A stretch of 52,089 nt of DNA from RBG-16-66-20 sp036262835. Its GTDB lineage: Bacteria; Pseudomonadota; Gammaproteobacteria; Burkholderiales; SG8-39. The stretch covers positions 1 to 52,089 of the forward strand of contig DATAID010000039.1 of NCBI GenBank assembly GCA_036262835.1, given 5' to 3'. Shown one piece after another: positions 6,860 to 15,031 of this stretch. Position numbers and translations under genes: made by a program. The notes under the pieces were generated by a model. That model worked only from the letters and a program-made list of their open reading frames with translations. It searched no databases and was not told the DNA's origin. Every line of letters starts with the position of its first letter. Positions within the stretch are counted from its first letter, which is position 1.

Positions 6860-7957
6860 ATGAGCGAAGCAATCGACGACAAGACATCGCTGACCGACGA
6901 CGAGCGCATCGAGAACATCATGCCGCTGCCGCCGCCGGAGAACCTGATCCGGTTTTTCCCGATCCAGGGCACGCCGGCCGAGAAGCTGATCGCCGACACA
7001 CGCCGGCGCGTGCGCGAGATCGTGCACGGCAAGTCCGACCGCCTGCTGGTCGTGATCGGGCCTTGCTCGATCCACGATCCGGCCGCCGCGATCGCCTACG
7101 CGGAGAAGCTCGCCCCGGAAAGAAAGAAGCACGAAGGCGAGCTCGAGGTGCTGATGCGCGTGTATTTCGAGAAGCCGCGCACCACCGTGGGCTGGAAGGG
7201 CCTCATCAACGACCCTTACCTGAATGGAAGCTTCCGCATCAATGAAGGGCTCCGCATCGCGCGCGATTTGCTGGTTCGCATCAATAGAGCCGGTGTGCCC
7301 GCGGGCTGCGAGTTCCTCGACGTGATCTCGCCCCAGTACATCGGCGACCTCGTCTCCTGGGGCGCGATCGGGGCGCGCACGACCGAGTCGCAGGTGCACC
7401 GCGAGCTCGCCTCGGGCCTGTCGGCGCCGGTGGGCTTCAAGAACGGCACCGACGGCAACGTGCGCATCGCGGTGGACGCGATCCTCGCGGCGCGCCAGAA
7501 GCACCATTTCCTCTCGGTGCACAAGAGCGGCCAGGTCTCGATCGTGCAGACGCGCGGCAACGACGACTGCCACATCATCCTGCGGGGCGGAAAGCAGCCG
7601 AACTATGACGCGGCGAGCGTGCAGGCGGCCTGCGAGGAACTGGCAAAATCCAAGCTCGACTGCCGCCTCATGATCGACTGCTCGCACGCCAATTCCGCCA
7701 AGCAGTACGAGCGCCAGCTCGAGGTCGCGCGCGCGATCGCCGGGCAGGTGGGCGCGGGCGCGCGCGGCATCGTCGGCGCCATGGTCGAGTCGAACCTCGT
7801 GGCCGGCCGCCAGGAGCTCGTCGCCGGCAAGCCGCTCGTCTTCGGACAGAGCGTGACCGATGCGTGCCTCGGGTGGGAGGATTCGATCGAGACGCTGGAA
7901 GTGCTCGCGCAGGCGGTGAAAAAACGGCGGCGCGCGTCCAGGGACAAGCGCGCCTGA
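6860..7957 (+). CDS. aroG: 3-deoxy-7-phosphoheptulonate (DAHP) synthase, class I
   Basis: The 365-residue enzyme condenses phosphoenolpyruvate and erythrose 4-phosphate to DAHP, the entry to the shikimate pathway, in the cytoplasm. Family signatures are GPCSIHDP at 67-74, YFEKPRTTVGWKGL at 102-115, GARTTESQ at 171-178, FKNGTDG at 193-199, RGGKQPNY at 242-249 and an IDCSHANS segment. In the EFLDVISP segment, D154 and P158 correspond to E. coli AroG D146 and P150, positions whose substitution removes feedback inhibition; they are conserved, so allosteric control is probably kept. Which of Phe, Tyr or Trp inhibits cannot be told. The gene follows the Phe/Tyr attenuator directly and overlaps the next gene by 1 nt (TGATG), so read-through should also affect the genes downstream. 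Confidence 0.96.
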   Translation: MSEAIDDKTSLTDDERIENIMPLPPPENLIRFFPIQGTPAEKLIADTRRRVREIVHGKSDRLLVVIGPCSIHDPAAAIAYAEKLAPERKKHEGELEVLMRVYFEKPRTTVGWKGLINDPYLNGSFRINEGLRIARDLLVRINRAGVPAGCEFLDVISPQYIGDLVSWGAIGARTTESQVHRELASGLSAPVGFKNGTDGNVRIAVDAILAARQKHHFLSVHKSGQVSIVQTRGNDDCHIILRGGKQPNYDAASVQAACEELAKSKLDCRLMIDCSHANSAKQYERQLEVARAIAGQVGAGARGIVGAMVESNLVAGRQELVAGKPLVFGQSVTDACLGWEDSIETLEVLAQAVKKRRRASRDKRA

Positions 7958-9453
7958 TGGCGGGGGGCGCGTCCGGGGGGGCGACGCGCTGGTTCTACGC
8001 CGCGCTGGCGGCGGCGCTCGTGTTTCGGCTCTGGCTCGCGGCAGTCGCGCCCATCACGGCCGATGAGGCCTACTTCATCCTCTGGGGCCGCCATCCGGCG
8101 CTCGGCTATTACGACCACCCGCCGATGATCGGCTGGCTGCTCGCGCCGCTTGCGGGCGTGTCGGAAGCGCCTTGGCTCATGCGCCTGCCGGCGGTGCTCG
8201 TGCCCGCGCTCGTCGCGCTCGCCGTGCGCGCCGCGCTCGCGCGCTGGTTCGAGGCGGGCGAAGCGAGGGCGAGCCTCGCCGGGCTCGCGGTGCTGCTCGC
8301 GCCGCTCAACGTCTGGAACGTGCTCATCACCACCGACACGCCGCTTGTGCTGTTCAGTGCGGCTTCGACGCTTGCTTTCGCGCGCGGCGCCCAGAAACAG
8401 TCGGCGAGATGGTTTTTTGTCTCCGGTATTTTTCTGGGTCTGGCTTTTCTTTCCAAGTATTTTGCGGTTCTCCTGGGCGTCGCCTTTCTTGCTTACGCCG
8501 CATTGAAACGAAACCCGAAATCGTTCGCGCTGGTGTTGCTCGGCGGCCTTCCCCTGGGTCTTCTCAATCTGTACTGGAACTACGAGGCTTGCTGGTGCAA
8601 CGTCATGTTCAACGCGATCAACCGCCATGACGACGCCGGGCTCGGGTGGTCGACCCCGCTCCTTTATGCGGCCGCGCTCGCCTATTTTGCCGCGCCGCTC
8701 CTGTGGTATGCGTGGCGCGAGCGCGCGCGACTCGGCTGGCGCGATCCGGTGCGCCTTGCGCTCGTGCTCGCCTGGGTCGTGCCGCTCGCCGTCTTCGCGC
8801 TGCTTTCCCCGGTGAAGCGCATCGGCCTGCACTGGCTGCTCTCCTTCCTGCCCGCCCTGGCGCTCACCGTCGCGCTCGCGCTCGATGAGCGCAGGCTCGG
8901 CCTTGTCGTGCGGTTCTTCGCGGTAGTCGCGGCGGTGCACGTGTTCGCGGCTGTGGTCGCTGCCGCGCTGCCGCGGGAGACCTGGAAGAACACGTCGCTT
9001 TATTCGCGCATCGTGTTTCCGGGAAGGATCTCTGAATTGATGGATGCGGTTTCCCCGTATGCGGACGGCAGGGTCCTGGCGGCCGACAGTTACGCCGCCG
9101 GCGCGTTGTTCTCCTATTACGCCGGAACGCACGTTCCGGTCTTCGGTGTGGGCACCTCTCATGCGCGCCAGGACGACCTCGAGACGGACTGGAGGGCGCT
9201 CGAGGGCAAGGATCTGCTCGTGCTGCGGCGCCAGCCACTGGCGCCCGGTGAGTACCAGCCATATTTCCGCAAGGTTGAAACGAAGCGCATCGCGCTCGGC
9301 GGAGGCCACTATCACGCCGTGATCGGCAGCGGCTTCGACTATGCGACCTACCGCGCCCGGGTGCTCGGCGAGGTCCGCGACCGCTACTACCGACTCCCGC
9401 ACTGGTTCCCGGTCGGACACTGCTACTTCTTCGAGCGCTATTTCCCGGGATGA
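7957..9453 (+). CDS. Membrane glycosyltransferase of the PMT/ArnT (GT39/GT83) type
   Basis: This is a 498-residue polytopic protein with about ten or eleven hydrophobic helices. The first extracytoplasmic loop contains ITADEAYFILWGRHPALGYY; its acidic pair (DE) after the first helix is the catalytic signature of GT-C enzymes such as ArnT and protein O-mannosyltransferases. A DHPPMIGWL motif follows. Such enzymes move a sugar from a polyprenyl-phosphate carrier to lipid A, protein or another glycan on the periplasmic side; donor and acceptor cannot be predicted here. Translation starts within the aroG stop codon, and the end overlaps the UbiA-family gene by 4 nt. A polyprenyl-phosphate-linked sugar pathway shared with that neighbour is possible. 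A patch around 8400-8500 is less GC-rich, without other signs of transfer. Confidence 0.85.
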   Translation: MAGGASGGATRWFYAALAAALVFRLWLAAVAPITADEAYFILWGRHPALGYYDHPPMIGWLLAPLAGVSEAPWLMRLPAVLVPALVALAVRAALARWFEAGEARASLAGLAVLLAPLNVWNVLITTDTPLVLFSAASTLAFARGAQKQSARWFFVSGIFLGLAFLSKYFAVLLGVAFLAYAALKRNPKSFALVLLGGLPLGLLNLYWNYEACWCNVMFNAINRHDDAGLGWSTPLLYAAALAYFAAPLLWYAWRERARLGWRDPVRLALVLAWVVPLAVFALLSPVKRIGLHWLLSFLPALALTVALALDERRLGLVVRFFAVVAAVHVFAAVVAAALPRETWKNTSLYSRIVFPGRISELMDAVSPYADGRVLAADSYAAGALFSYYAGTHVPVFGVGTSHARQDDLETDWRALEGKDLLVLRRQPLAPGEYQPYFRKVETKRIALGGGHYHAVIGSGFDYATYRARVLGEVRDRYYRLPHWFPVGHCYFFERYFPG

Positions 9454-10322
9454 CGAAGGCGCTCGCGCTCTTCGAGCTGCTGCGGCCCCAGCAGTGGGTG
9501 AAGAACGCGTTCGTCCTCGTCGGGCTCGTCTTCGGCCATGCGTGGCGCGATCCGGCCCTGCTCGCGGCCGCGCTCCTCGCGACCGCGGCCTTCTGCCTCG
9601 CCTCGGGCGCGGTCTATGCGTTTAACGATGCGCGCGACGCGGCGCAGGATGCCCGCCACCCGCAAAAGCGCGCGCGGCCGGTGGCACGCGGCGCCGTCGC
9701 GCCGGCCGAGGCGCTTTGGGCAGCCGGGCTCCTCGCCGCCGCGGCACTGGCGATCGCGCTTGCCGCGGGCTGGAAGGTCGCCGTCATCGTCGCCGCGTAT
9801 CTCGCGCTCAACGTGGCCTACTCGATGGGCCTCAAGAACCTGCCGGTGCTCGAGGTGGTCGTGATCGCCGCCGGGTTCATGCTTCGGCTGCTCGCCGGAA
9901 CGCTCGGGATCGGAATCGAGCCTTCGAACTGGCTCCTCGCCTGCGGGTTTCTACTAACGCTCTTTCTCGGCTTCGCCAAGCGCCGCGCCGAGCTCGAGCG
10001 CCTCTCCGCGGAGGCCGGCCGGCATCGCAGCGTGCTGCAGGTCTATACGCCGGGATTCCTCGATGGCGCGATCGCGCTTTGCGCGCTGGCCATGGTGGCT
10101 GCCTACACCTGTTACACGCTGGCCGCGGCGACGGCGATCCTGCACGGCACGGGGCGGCTCGTGCTGACGGTGCCCTGGGTGCTGCTCGGCACGGCGCGCT
10201 ACCTCTACCGGCTGCGGGTTCTGGGCGGCGGCGGCGATCCGGCCGTCGAGCTGCTGCGCGACCCGCTGCTCGCCCTCGCCGTGGCGGGCTGGGCGGGCAC
10301 GGTGCTCTGGGTGATCGGCTAG
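9450..10322 (+). CDS. UbiA-family prenyltransferase, decaprenyl-phosphate phosphoribosyltransferase-like
   Basis: The 290-residue protein has eight or nine membrane helices and the UbiA signature NDARDAAQDARHP (59-71), in which N59, D60, D63 and D67 form the first Asp-rich motif, followed by KRARP. The N-terminal LRPQQWVKNAFV and the YSMGLKN region resemble decaprenyl-phosphate phosphoribosyltransferases (Rv3806c type), which attach phosphoribose to decaprenyl phosphate to make a ribose/arabinose donor. Other UbiA enzymes prenylate aromatic rings, and an aromatic substrate cannot be excluded next to aroG. The ATG overlaps the stop of the preceding GT-C gene (ATGA). I see no DprE1- or DprE2-like epimerase in the window, so the rest of such a pathway, if present, is elsewhere. 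Confidence 0.8.
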   Translation: MTKALALFELLRPQQWVKNAFVLVGLVFGHAWRDPALLAAALLATAAFCLASGAVYAFNDARDAAQDARHPQKRARPVARGAVAPAEALWAAGLLAAAALAIALAAGWKVAVIVAAYLALNVAYSMGLKNLPVLEVVVIAAGFMLRLLAGTLGIGIEPSNWLLACGFLLTLFLGFAKRRAELERLSAEAGRHRSVLQVYTPGFLDGAIALCALAMVAAYTCYTLAAATAILHGTGRLVLTVPWVLLGTARYLYRLRVLGGGGDPAVELLRDPLLALAVAGWAGTVLWVIG

Positions 10323-10335
10323 AATCCCCGAGCCA

Positions 10336-10878
10336 ATGGCCGACAGACCCGCGCACCTTTCGCACCTCGAGCATCTTGGCGATGCGACCAAGTTCTCGCC
10401 GCAGATCCACGCGCTCATCCCGAAGTGCGACCTGCTGGAGAACTTCTCGCCGGCGGAAGTGCGCCTGCTCGCCCACTTCATGGACGTCTACCAGGCGCCC
10501 GCCGGCGCGGAGATCATCCACGAAGGCGAGGGCGGCGATTTCATGCTGATGATCATCGAAGGCAAGGTCGAGGTGCACAAGCTCGACCGCTGGAACACGC
10601 CGCAGCTGATCGCGCAGGTCGAGGCCGGCAAGACTCTCGGGGAGATGTCGATGATCGATGGCGAGCCGCGCTTCGCCACCTGCGTGGCGATCGAGCCCGT
10701 GCTGGTGGCGGTGCTCGATCGGGAGAACCTTGCGCGCATCATCGTGGAGCAGCCGATGCTCGGGGCGAAGATCCTGATGGAGCTCGTGCTCATGCTCTCG
10801 CAGCGGCTGCGCACGACGAGCGGCCGGCTTCTGCAGCTCATCGACGAGAACACCCACCGGGCGACGAACCTTCTGTAA
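10336..10878 (+). CDS. Cyclic nucleotide-binding domain protein without an output domain
   Basis: This 180-residue protein has one cNMP-binding (CAP-ED) beta-roll, with the phosphate-binding cassette GEMSMIDGEPRFAT at about 107-120 and a C-terminal helical tail. There is no helix-turn-helix, kinase or channel domain, so it is not a Crp-type transcription factor. The N-terminal 30 residues are of unknown role. Ligand and partner are unknown; cAMP or c-di-GMP binding, or a purely structural role, are all possible. It sits 13 nt after the UbiA-family gene. A TAGAAT lies 10 nt before the ATG (10320-10325), so it may have a promoter of its own in addition to read-through. Confidence 0.85.
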   Translation: MADRPAHLSHLEHLGDATKFSPQIHALIPKCDLLENFSPAEVRLLAHFMDVYQAPAGAEIIHEGEGGDFMLMIIEGKVEVHKLDRWNTPQLIAQVEAGKTLGEMSMIDGEPRFATCVAIEPVLVAVLDRENLARIIVEQPMLGAKILMELVLMLSQRLRTTSGRLLQLIDENTHRATNLL

Positions 10879-10916
10879 GGTCGCTCGCGCCGGGCGCGAC
10901 TGAGGAGGCAGCCACC

Positions 10917-13055
10917 GTGACGCGCTCCAGACTCCTCGTTCTCGTCGTACTGATCGCCGGTATCGCCGCGTTCTTCGGGTTCGGCGGCCACGACCTGCTC
11001 AGGCCGGACAACCTGAGATCGCTCCTTGCGCAGGTGCAGGGGCACTTCCAGGCGAAGCCGCTGCAGACCGGCATCGTCTTTTTCCTCGCTTATGTGGTGG
11101 TGACCGGCCTCTCCCTGCCGGGCGCGGCGGTGATGACGCTGCTCGCCGGCGCCGTCTTCGGCCTCGCCTGGGGCGTCGTGATCGTGTCCTTCGCCTCGAC
11201 CATCGGCGCGACGCTCGCGTTCCTCGCCTCGCGCTTCCTGCTGCGCGACTGGGTGCAGGCCCGTTTCGGCGACAAGCTGAAGCGCATCAACCAAGGCGTC
11301 GAGAAGGAGGGGGCGTTCTACCTCTTCGCGCTGCGCCTCGTGCCGGCCTTCCCGTTCTTTGCCATCAACCTGCTGATGGGACTGACGCCGATGCGCGCCC
11401 GGACCTACTTCTGGGTAAGCCAGGCCGGCATGCTCGCCGGAACGGTCGTCTACGTCTACGCCGGCACGAAGCTCGGCGAATTCAGGATCAGCCTCGGCTT
11501 GCTCGCGGCCTTCGTTTTCCTGGGCTTGTTCCCGCTGCTGGCCAAGCGAGTCCTCGACGCCGTGAACGCGCGACGCGTCTTCGCGCCCTGGGCGCATTTG
11601 AAGCCGCGAAGGTTCGATCGGAACCTGATCGTGATCGGCGCGGGCTCCGCGGGCCTGGTGGCCGCCTACATCGCGGCCGCCGTTAAAGCGAAGGTGGCGC
11701 TCATCGAGCGCCACCTCATGGGCGGGGATTGCCTCCACACGGGATGCGTTCCTTCCAAGGCGCTCCTGAAGAGCGCGAAAATCATCTCGCAGATCAAAAA
11801 CCCGCAGAAGTACGGCGTCAAGTGGACACGCGTCGAGTTCGACTTCGCCGACGTGATGGAGCGCGTGCAGCGCGTGGTGCAGACGGTCGGGCCGCACGAC
11901 TCGGTCGAGCGCTACACCTCGCTCGGCGTCGAGTGCATCAAGGGCGAAGCGAAGATCGTTTCTCCCTGGAGCGTCGAAATCGGCACCCCGCAGGGCAAGC
12001 AGACGCTGACCGCCCGCTCGATCGTCATCGCGGCCGGCGCGCGTCCGTTCGTGCCGCCGATCCCGGGCATCGAGAAGATGGGCTGCCTCACCTCGGACAC
12101 TGTGTGGGGATTGCGCAAGCTGCCCGCGCGGCTCGTGGTGCTCGGCGGCGGGCCCATCGGCTCGGAGCTTGCGCAGGCCTTCGCGCGCCTCGGCTCGAAA
12201 GTGTCGCAGGTCGAGATGCTGCCGCGGATCCTGCCGCGCGAAGACCCGGAAGTCTCGGAGATGGTGCGCAAGCGATTCACCGAGGAGGGCATCGAGGTCC
12301 TCACCGGTCACAAGGCGAAGCAGTTCCTGGAAGAAGGCGGCCGCAAGGTGCTCGTCTGCGAGAGCGGCGGGAAGGACGTGCGCATCGAGTTCGACGCGCT
12401 GTTATGCGCCGTCGGACGGGTCGCCAATACGGCGGGCTACGGGCTGGAGGAACTGGGGATCGGCGTGACGAAGGCGCGCACGGTCGAGACGAACGAGTTC
12501 CTGCAGACGATCTATCCGAACATCTATGCCTGCGGCGACGTGGCCGGTCCCTACCAGTTCACGCATACCGCTTCGCACCAGGCCTGGTACGCCTCCGTCA
12601 ACGCGCTTTTCGGCGCGCTGCGGAAATTCCGCGCCGACTACTCGGTGATCCCGTGGGCCACCTTCACCGATCCCGAGGTCGCGCGCGTGGGCCTCTCGGA
12701 GACTGAGGCGAAAGAGCGGAATATTCCCCACGAAGTGACGGTTTACGGCATCGATGATCTCGATCGGGCAATCGCCGACGAAACGGCGCACGGCATGGTC
12801 AAGGTGCTCACCGTGCCCGGCAAGGACCGCATCCTCGGCGCCACCATCGTCGGGGAGCACGCGGGCGACCTCATCGCCGAATACGTCGCGGCCATGCGGC
12901 ACGGCTTCGGCATGAACAAGATCCTCGGCACCATCCATATCTATCCGACGCTCGTGGAGGCGAACAAGTACGCGGCGGGGGTGTGGAAGAAGGCGCACGC
13001 GCCGCAGGGGCTTCTCAGGCAGGTGGAAAGATTTCACGCATGGATGCGCGGCTAG
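10917..13055 (+). CDS. Fusion of VTT/TVP38 membrane domain and pyridine nucleotide-disulfide oxidoreductase
   Basis: This is a 712-residue fusion. Residues 1-215 form a TVP38/TMEM64 (SNARE-associated, DedA-like) membrane domain, recognisable from the LPGAAVMTLLAGAVFG segment at 68-83 and ALRLVPAFPFFAINLLMG at 138-155. From about 235 a flavoprotein follows, with the FAD-binding GAGSAG at 241-246, the redox-active pair C272/C277 in GGDCLHTGCVPS, an NAD(P)-binding GGGPIGSE element, a CGDVAGPYQFTH segment and a C-terminal dimerisation domain with HIYPT. The flavoprotein resembles mercuric reductase/lipoamide dehydrogenase, but no metal-binding N-terminal domain or C-terminal Cys pair is seen. The start is GTG at 10917, with GAGGAGG upstream. 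The fusion places a disulfide reductase at the inner membrane; the substrate is unknown. The 3' end overlaps the DUF547 gene by 16 nt. Confidence 0.9.
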   Translation: MTRSRLLVLVVLIAGIAAFFGFGGHDLLRPDNLRSLLAQVQGHFQAKPLQTGIVFFLAYVVVTGLSLPGAAVMTLLAGAVFGLAWGVVIVSFASTIGATLAFLASRFLLRDWVQARFGDKLKRINQGVEKEGAFYLFALRLVPAFPFFAINLLMGLTPMRARTYFWVSQAGMLAGTVVYVYAGTKLGEFRISLGLLAAFVFLGLFPLLAKRVLDAVNARRVFAPWAHLKPRRFDRNLIVIGAGSAGLVAAYIAAAVKAKVALIERHLMGGDCLHTGCVPSKALLKSAKIISQIKNPQKYGVKWTRVEFDFADVMERVQRVVQTVGPHDSVERYTSLGVECIKGEAKIVSPWSVEIGTPQGKQTLTARSIVIAAGARPFVPPIPGIEKMGCLTSDTVWGLRKLPARLVVLGGGPIGSELAQAFARLGSKVSQVEMLPRILPREDPEVSEMVRKRFTEEGIEVLTGHKAKQFLEEGGRKVLVCESGGKDVRIEFDALLCAVGRVANTAGYGLEELGIGVTKARTVETNEFLQTIYPNIYACGDVAGPYQFTHTASHQAWYASVNALFGALRKFRADYSVIPWATFTDPEVARVGLSETEAKERNIPHEVTVYGIDDLDRAIADETAHGMVKVLTVPGKDRILGATIVGEHAGDLIAEYVAAMRHGFGMNKILGTIHIYPTLVEANKYAAGVWKKAHAPQGLLRQVERFHAWMRG

Positions 13056-13819
13056 CCGTTTTTGCACTGTTCTTTGTTTGCAGCGCTGTTTTCGGGCAGG
13101 GTTTCGATCACGCGCACAAGGCCTGGGACGCCCTTTTGAAGAAAAACGTCGTCCTTATTTCGGGCGGCAAGGCCTCTCAAGTCCGCTATGCCCAGATGGC
13201 GAAGGAGCGGGGCGCCTTGAAGGGCTACCTGGAATCGCTTACGGCGGTGAAGGAACAGGAATTCAATTCGTGGAACAAAAGCCAGAGGATGGCGTTCCTC
13301 ATCAACGCCTACAACGCGTTCACGATGGAAAAGATTCTCACCCGCTACCCGGACATCCGCTCGATCTGGGATTTCGGCAAGGTGTTCGGCAACCCGTTCA
13401 AGGACGACTTTTTCATGCTGTTCGGCCGCAAGTTCACGCTCGACGGCATCGAGCACGAGACCTTGAGGAAGAAGGGCGCCTACGATGAGCCGCGCGTGCA
13501 TTTCGCGGTGAATTGCGCCTCGCTAGGCTGCCCGATGCTGCGCGAGGAGGCCTATGTGGCCGACCGGTTGGACGCGCAGCTCGCGCAGCAGGCCGAGCGC
13601 TTCCTCTCCGATCGCAGCCGGAATAGGGTGCGCGACGGCAAGCTCGAGGTCTCGAAGATCTTCGACTGGTTCAAGGAGGACTTCGCGCCGCGCGAGCAGT
13701 TTTTCGCGAAGTACGCCAGGCTGCTCTCGGATGATCCGGCGCAGCAGAAGCTCGTCGCCGAGGGTAAGGCGCCGCTGTCCTTCCTCGAATACGACTGGGC
13801 CTTGAACGACGCGAAGTGA
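13040..13819 (+). CDS. DUF547 exported protein
   Basis: The 259-residue protein starts at ATG 13040, preceded by AGGTGGAAAG, inside the end of the preceding gene. Residues 1 to about 19 form a signal peptide ending around VFGQG. The mature part matches DUF547, with conserved features NSWNKSQRMAFLINAYNAFT, an ESL/TRYP region, HFAVNCASLGCP with two Cys, and a C-terminal WFKEDF element. The biochemical function of DUF547 is not established; the conserved Asn-Ala-Tyr-Asn and Cys residues suggest an enzyme related to papain-like folds. It is translationally coupled on both sides and travels with TIGR04283/TIGR04282 glycosyltransferases, an association also seen in other Proteobacteria. Confidence 0.9.
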   Translation: MDARLAVFALFFVCSAVFGQGFDHAHKAWDALLKKNVVLISGGKASQVRYAQMAKERGALKGYLESLTAVKEQEFNSWNKSQRMAFLINAYNAFTMEKILTRYPDIRSIWDFGKVFGNPFKDDFFMLFGRKFTLDGIEHETLRKKGAYDEPRVHFAVNCASLGCPMLREEAYVADRLDAQLAQQAERFLSDRSRNRVRDGKLEVSKIFDWFKEDFAPREQFFAKYARLLSDDPAQQKLVAEGKAPLSFLEYDWALNDAK

Positions 13820-14484
13820 AGCTTTCCATCGTGATGCCGGTGCTGAATGAGGCGGCCGTCGTCGGCCGCACGCTCGGCGCGCTCGCGCCCCTGCGCGCGC
13901 GCGGGCATGAAGTGATCGTCGTGGACGGCGGCAGCGAGGATGCGACCCTCGGGATCGCCGCGCTCCTCGCCGACCGCGTGCTCGCCGCCCCGCGCGGGCG
14001 CGCCGCGCAGATGAACGCCGGCGCCGCGGCGGCCAAGGGAGACGTGCTGCTCTTTCTTCACGCGGACACCGTGTTGCCCGTCGATGCGGATGAGGTTGTT
14101 CTCCAGGCCGCCAGAGCGCATGCATGGGGGCGGTTCGACGTAGACATTGAGGGCGCTTCGCCGCTCCTCGCGGTCATCGGCTTTTTCATGAACCTGCGCT
14201 CGCGCCTGACCGGCGTCGCGACGGGCGACCAGGCGATCTTCGTGCGGCGCACCGATTTTCCGGGCTTCCCCGAGATCGCGCTCATGGAGGACATCGCCTT
14301 CTCCAAATCGATGCGGCGCCGCTCCCCGCCTGCCTGCCTGCGAGCGCGCGCCCGCACGTCCGGCCGGCGCTGGGAGCGCCGCGGCGTGCTGCGCACCGTG
14401 GTGCTCATGTGGCGGCTGCGGCTTGCCTACTGGAGGGGCGCCGCGCCCGACGAGCTTGCGCGCCGCTACGCAAAGGAAGCCTGA
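13816..14484 (+). CDS. Family 2 glycosyltransferase, TIGR04283 type
   Basis: The 222-residue GT-A enzyme starts with GTG at 13816, overlapping the DUF547 stop by 4 nt (GTGA). It has the N-terminal MPVLNEA motif, VDGGSEDAT at about 37-45, an RAAQMNAGA segment and the metal-binding LHADT. A late MEDIAFS and the SGRRWERRGVLRT element then mark the TIGR04283 subfamily (rSAM/selenodomain-associated transferase 2). There are no obvious membrane helices beyond a short hydrophobic stretch. The sugar donor and acceptor are unknown. In other genomes these genes occur with a radical-SAM protein of the arsenosugar/selenodomain group; none is visible here. It works presumably together with the DUF2064 enzyme encoded immediately downstream. 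Confidence 0.9.
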   Translation: MKLSIVMPVLNEAAVVGRTLGALAPLRARGHEVIVVDGGSEDATLGIAALLADRVLAAPRGRAAQMNAGAAAAKGDVLLFLHADTVLPVDADEVVLQAARAHAWGRFDVDIEGASPLLAVIGFFMNLRSRLTGVATGDQAIFVRRTDFPGFPEIALMEDIAFSKSMRRRSPPACLRARARTSGRRWERRGVLRTVVLMWRLRLAYWRGAAPDELARRYAKEA

Positions 14485-15031
14485 GCCGGCGCTCGTGATC
14501 TTCGCGCGCCCGGCGTTGCCGGGACGCGTGAAGACGCGCCTCGTTCCGCTTCTTGGCAAGAAGGGGGCGGCGCGGCTCTATGCGCGAATGCGCGCCAGGG
14601 CGCTGCGCACGGCGAAGTCGGCGGGATTCACGCCGAAAATGCTGCTTTCCACCTCGCAGGGCCCCGGGAATCTCGGCGAGCGGATGCACCGCGCCATGGC
14701 CCGCATGCTCGAGAAGCATGAGAGCGCAATCCTGATCGGCAGTGACTGCCCGGCGATGAAGGCGGCGGACCTCCAGGCGGCCGCGCGCGCCTTGCGCAGC
14801 GGCGTGGACGCGGTGTTCTCTCCGGCCGAGGACGGCGGCTACGCGCTCATCGGGCTGCGGCGCAACTCGCGCCGCCTCTTTTCCGGCGTGGCCTGGGGCG
14901 GGCCCAGGGTCATGGCGCAGACGCGCCGCCGCCTGAAGACCCTGCGCTGGCGCTGGAAGGAGCTGCGCACGCTCTGGGACGTCGACCGGCCCGACGATGT
15001 CCGGCGCCTGCGCCGGGAGCGGCTGCTGTGA
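14456..15031 (+). CDS. DUF2064/TIGR04282 nucleotidyl- or glycosyltransferase-like protein
   Basis: The protein of about 191 residues has the family start ALVIFARPALPGRVKTRL, followed by a GSDCPAM motif and FSPAEDGGYALIGL. These define DUF2064/TIGR04282 (rSAM/selenodomain-associated transferase 1), which has a GT-A-like fold related to MobA/CofC nucleotidyltransferases. The start is uncertain: TTG 14456, ATG 14423 (62-nt overlap with the preceding gene) and GTG 14495 are all in frame, and I chose TTG because it gives the usual short N-terminal extension. The reaction is not established. It overlaps the DUF3047 gene by 4 nt (GTGA) and belongs to the same coupled set as the TIGR04283 enzyme. Confidence 0.87.
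   Translation: MRAATQRKPEPALVIFARPALPGRVKTRLVPLLGKKGAARLYARMRARALRTAKSAGFTPKMLLSTSQGPGNLGERMHRAMARMLEKHESAILIGSDCPAMKAADLQAAARALRSGVDAVFSPAEDGGYALIGLRRNSRRLFSGVAWGGPRVMAQTRRRLKTLRWRWKELRTLWDVDRPDDVRRLRRERLL

Noticed and set aside
6628..7245. Leu-rich alternative reading of the aroG leader (run of Leu codons in another frame)
   Set aside because: That frame continues into aroG for another 130 codons with shadow-like composition. Unlike the Phe/Tyr frame, it does not end between the run and the terminator, so it cannot act as an attenuator peptide.
14423..14495. Frameshift or truncation between TIGR04283 and TIGR04282 genes
   Set aside because: Both proteins have complete start and end motifs; the overlap is explained by uncertain start choice, not by a broken gene.
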